Shown here: positions 22,882-23,496 of the stretch, one piece after another
How the letters are laid out: each line of letters opens with the position of its first letter
Position numbering within the stretch: position 1 is the first letter of the stretch
NCBI GenBank assembly: GCA_963975265.1
Contig: CAXBGT010000068.1
Span: 1-23,496, forward strand
Origin: CAJXUU01 sp963975265
GTDB lineage: Bacteria > Bacteroidota > Bacteroidia > Chitinophagales > Saprospiraceae
DNA: 23,496 nt
Direction: 5' to 3'
Program-made: the position numbers and the translations under genes
The notes under the pieces: generated by a model
What the model saw: only the letters and a program-made list of their open reading frames with translations
What the model was told of the DNA's origin: nothing
The model's database searches: none

Positions 22882-23496
22882 TTATTCTTCCGCCTGATCA
22901 TTAAGTTTAGCAAGTTCAATTATTAAATGACTAGTTGTTTGTTCTTGTTTTTCTAATCTTGTAATCAATTGACTGATCATACTTTTTTGTTGATTGATCA
23001 ATTCTTGCTGTTCTTGTATTGCTGCAACTATTACGGGAGTGAGCTTACTATAATCAACCATCATAGGAGACTCTTCAACATCGTCTTCTGGATTGCCACT
23101 TACCGCTTGAGGTAGCACTTTTTGAAGCTCTTGAGCTATGAAACCTATTTCATCCTTTGTAGGATTTGACTTCATTTGATAGATTGTTGGATTGATTTTA
23201 TTTATTGTTTCAAGACCAAGATTGAATGTTTTAATATTCTGCTTGAGTCGTCGGTCAGAAGTTGTACTGTACATTGTGCCGCCAGCTCCATTTCCGCGAA
23301 TTCCTCCTATATTCGTACCATTTCCATCAAGGAATATTGCAAAATAGGTCGAAGAGGTTGGATTAGTATTTAATCCTGCTTGAATAATAATTCCTTTACT
23401 ATTGGATGTATTATGTGCATTATGGAATCTGGCTACATAGCCATTGTTTACATTATCTTGAACATCAAAGCGGTAAATAGCATTACCTAAGCCAAT
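22882..23496 (-). CDS. tail-fibre-like protein with S74 chaperone of endosialidase domain (partial)
   Basis: The frame is open from the right edge of the window, which starts in codon phase, to the stop at 22882, giving the last 204 residues. An internal Met at 23274 is not the start, because homologous-looking sequence continues upstream (YRFDVQDNVNNGYVARFHNA, FAIFLDGNGTNIGGIRG). The C-terminal part is the S74 intramolecular chaperone: TSDRRLKQNI contains the Ser and Lys five residues apart that form the self-cleaving dyad in this family. It is followed by YQMKSNPTKDEIGFIAQEL, VDYSKLTPVIVAAIQEQQ, and a coiled coil at the end. The chaperone helps trimerise beta-helical fibres and is then cut off. 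Bacteroidota carry many non-phage members, and no other phage gene is visible. Confidence 0.9.
   Translation of the reverse strand: MGLGNAIYRFDVQDNVNNGYVARFHNAHNTSNSKGIIIQAGLNTNPTSSTYFAIFLDGNGTNIGGIRGNGAGGTMYSTTSDRRLKQNIKTFNLGLETINKINPTIYQMKSNPTKDEIGFIAQELQKVLPQAVSGNPEDDVEESPMMVDYSKLTPVIVAAIQEQQELINQQKSMISQLITRLEKQEQTTSHLIIELAKLNDQAEE

Noticed and set aside
22882..23496. Prophage remnant at the right edge
   Set aside because: The S74 domain is also common in non-phage Bacteroidota proteins and no capsid, portal, terminase or integrase gene is visible.

Overview
The window comes from an AT-rich genome of the phylum Bacteroidota. Three exported proteins end in type IX secretion (T9SS) type A C-terminal sorting domains. 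Lipoproteins with short Bacteroidota-type signals are frequent, and several starts are preceded by TAnnTTTG-like -7 boxes. An ECF sigma factor sits next to a membrane/outer-membrane protein, and a futalosine-pathway menaquinone gene (mqnD) is present. The futalosine pathway, the CSYDPNDK domain and the cysteine-framed repeats of the giant exported protein point to Saprospirales or Cytophagales rather than Flavobacteriia. This placement is an inference. No rRNA or tRNA was seen.

Layout. Positions 1-610 are AT-rich and hold one possible 38-residue ORF followed by two hairpins. Positions 611-3038 form a compact + strand operon: lipoprotein, ECF sigma factor, and a protein with an N-terminal anti-sigma-like transmembrane segment and a C-terminal outer-membrane beta-barrel. 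Facing it on the - strand are a 2[4Fe-4S] ferredoxin and a gene fusing MqnD to a TPMT-type methyltransferase. The first copy of a 173-bp structured repeat lies just upstream of mqnD. Positions 5336-9799 encode a 1487-residue T9SS cargo with FG-GAP-like repeats, followed by an RluA-family pseudouridine synthase. A HAD hydrolase-cvfB pair lies on the - strand (10618-12077). A second T9SS cargo with an Omp28/thioredoxin-like domain (12278-14302) ends in a strong terminator, and the second copy of the 173-bp repeat follows. Then come a lipoprotein lactonase, a 2-aminomuconate-deaminase-like RidA protein and a Dpm1-type glycosyltransferase.

Positions 17125-18360 are a REP/RAYT module: a frameshifted REP-associated tyrosine transposase flanked by three REP-type hairpins. 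After it lie a Dabb-domain lipoprotein (- strand), a T9SS-exported class C beta-lactamase-like hydrolase, and a CPBP-family membrane protein whose 3' end is tandemly duplicated. A 0.7-kb non-coding stretch with Bacteroidota-type dispersed repeats follows, then an unknown lipoprotein. The 3' part of a tail-fibre-like protein with an S74 self-cleaving chaperone domain runs off the right edge.

Most of the window is ordinary housekeeping and secretion content. The features most worth a second look are the MqnD-methyltransferase fusion, the sigma factor module with an inner-membrane-anchored barrel protein and an in-frame TAG-GTG junction, the 173-bp multi-hairpin repeat, and the REP/RAYT module.
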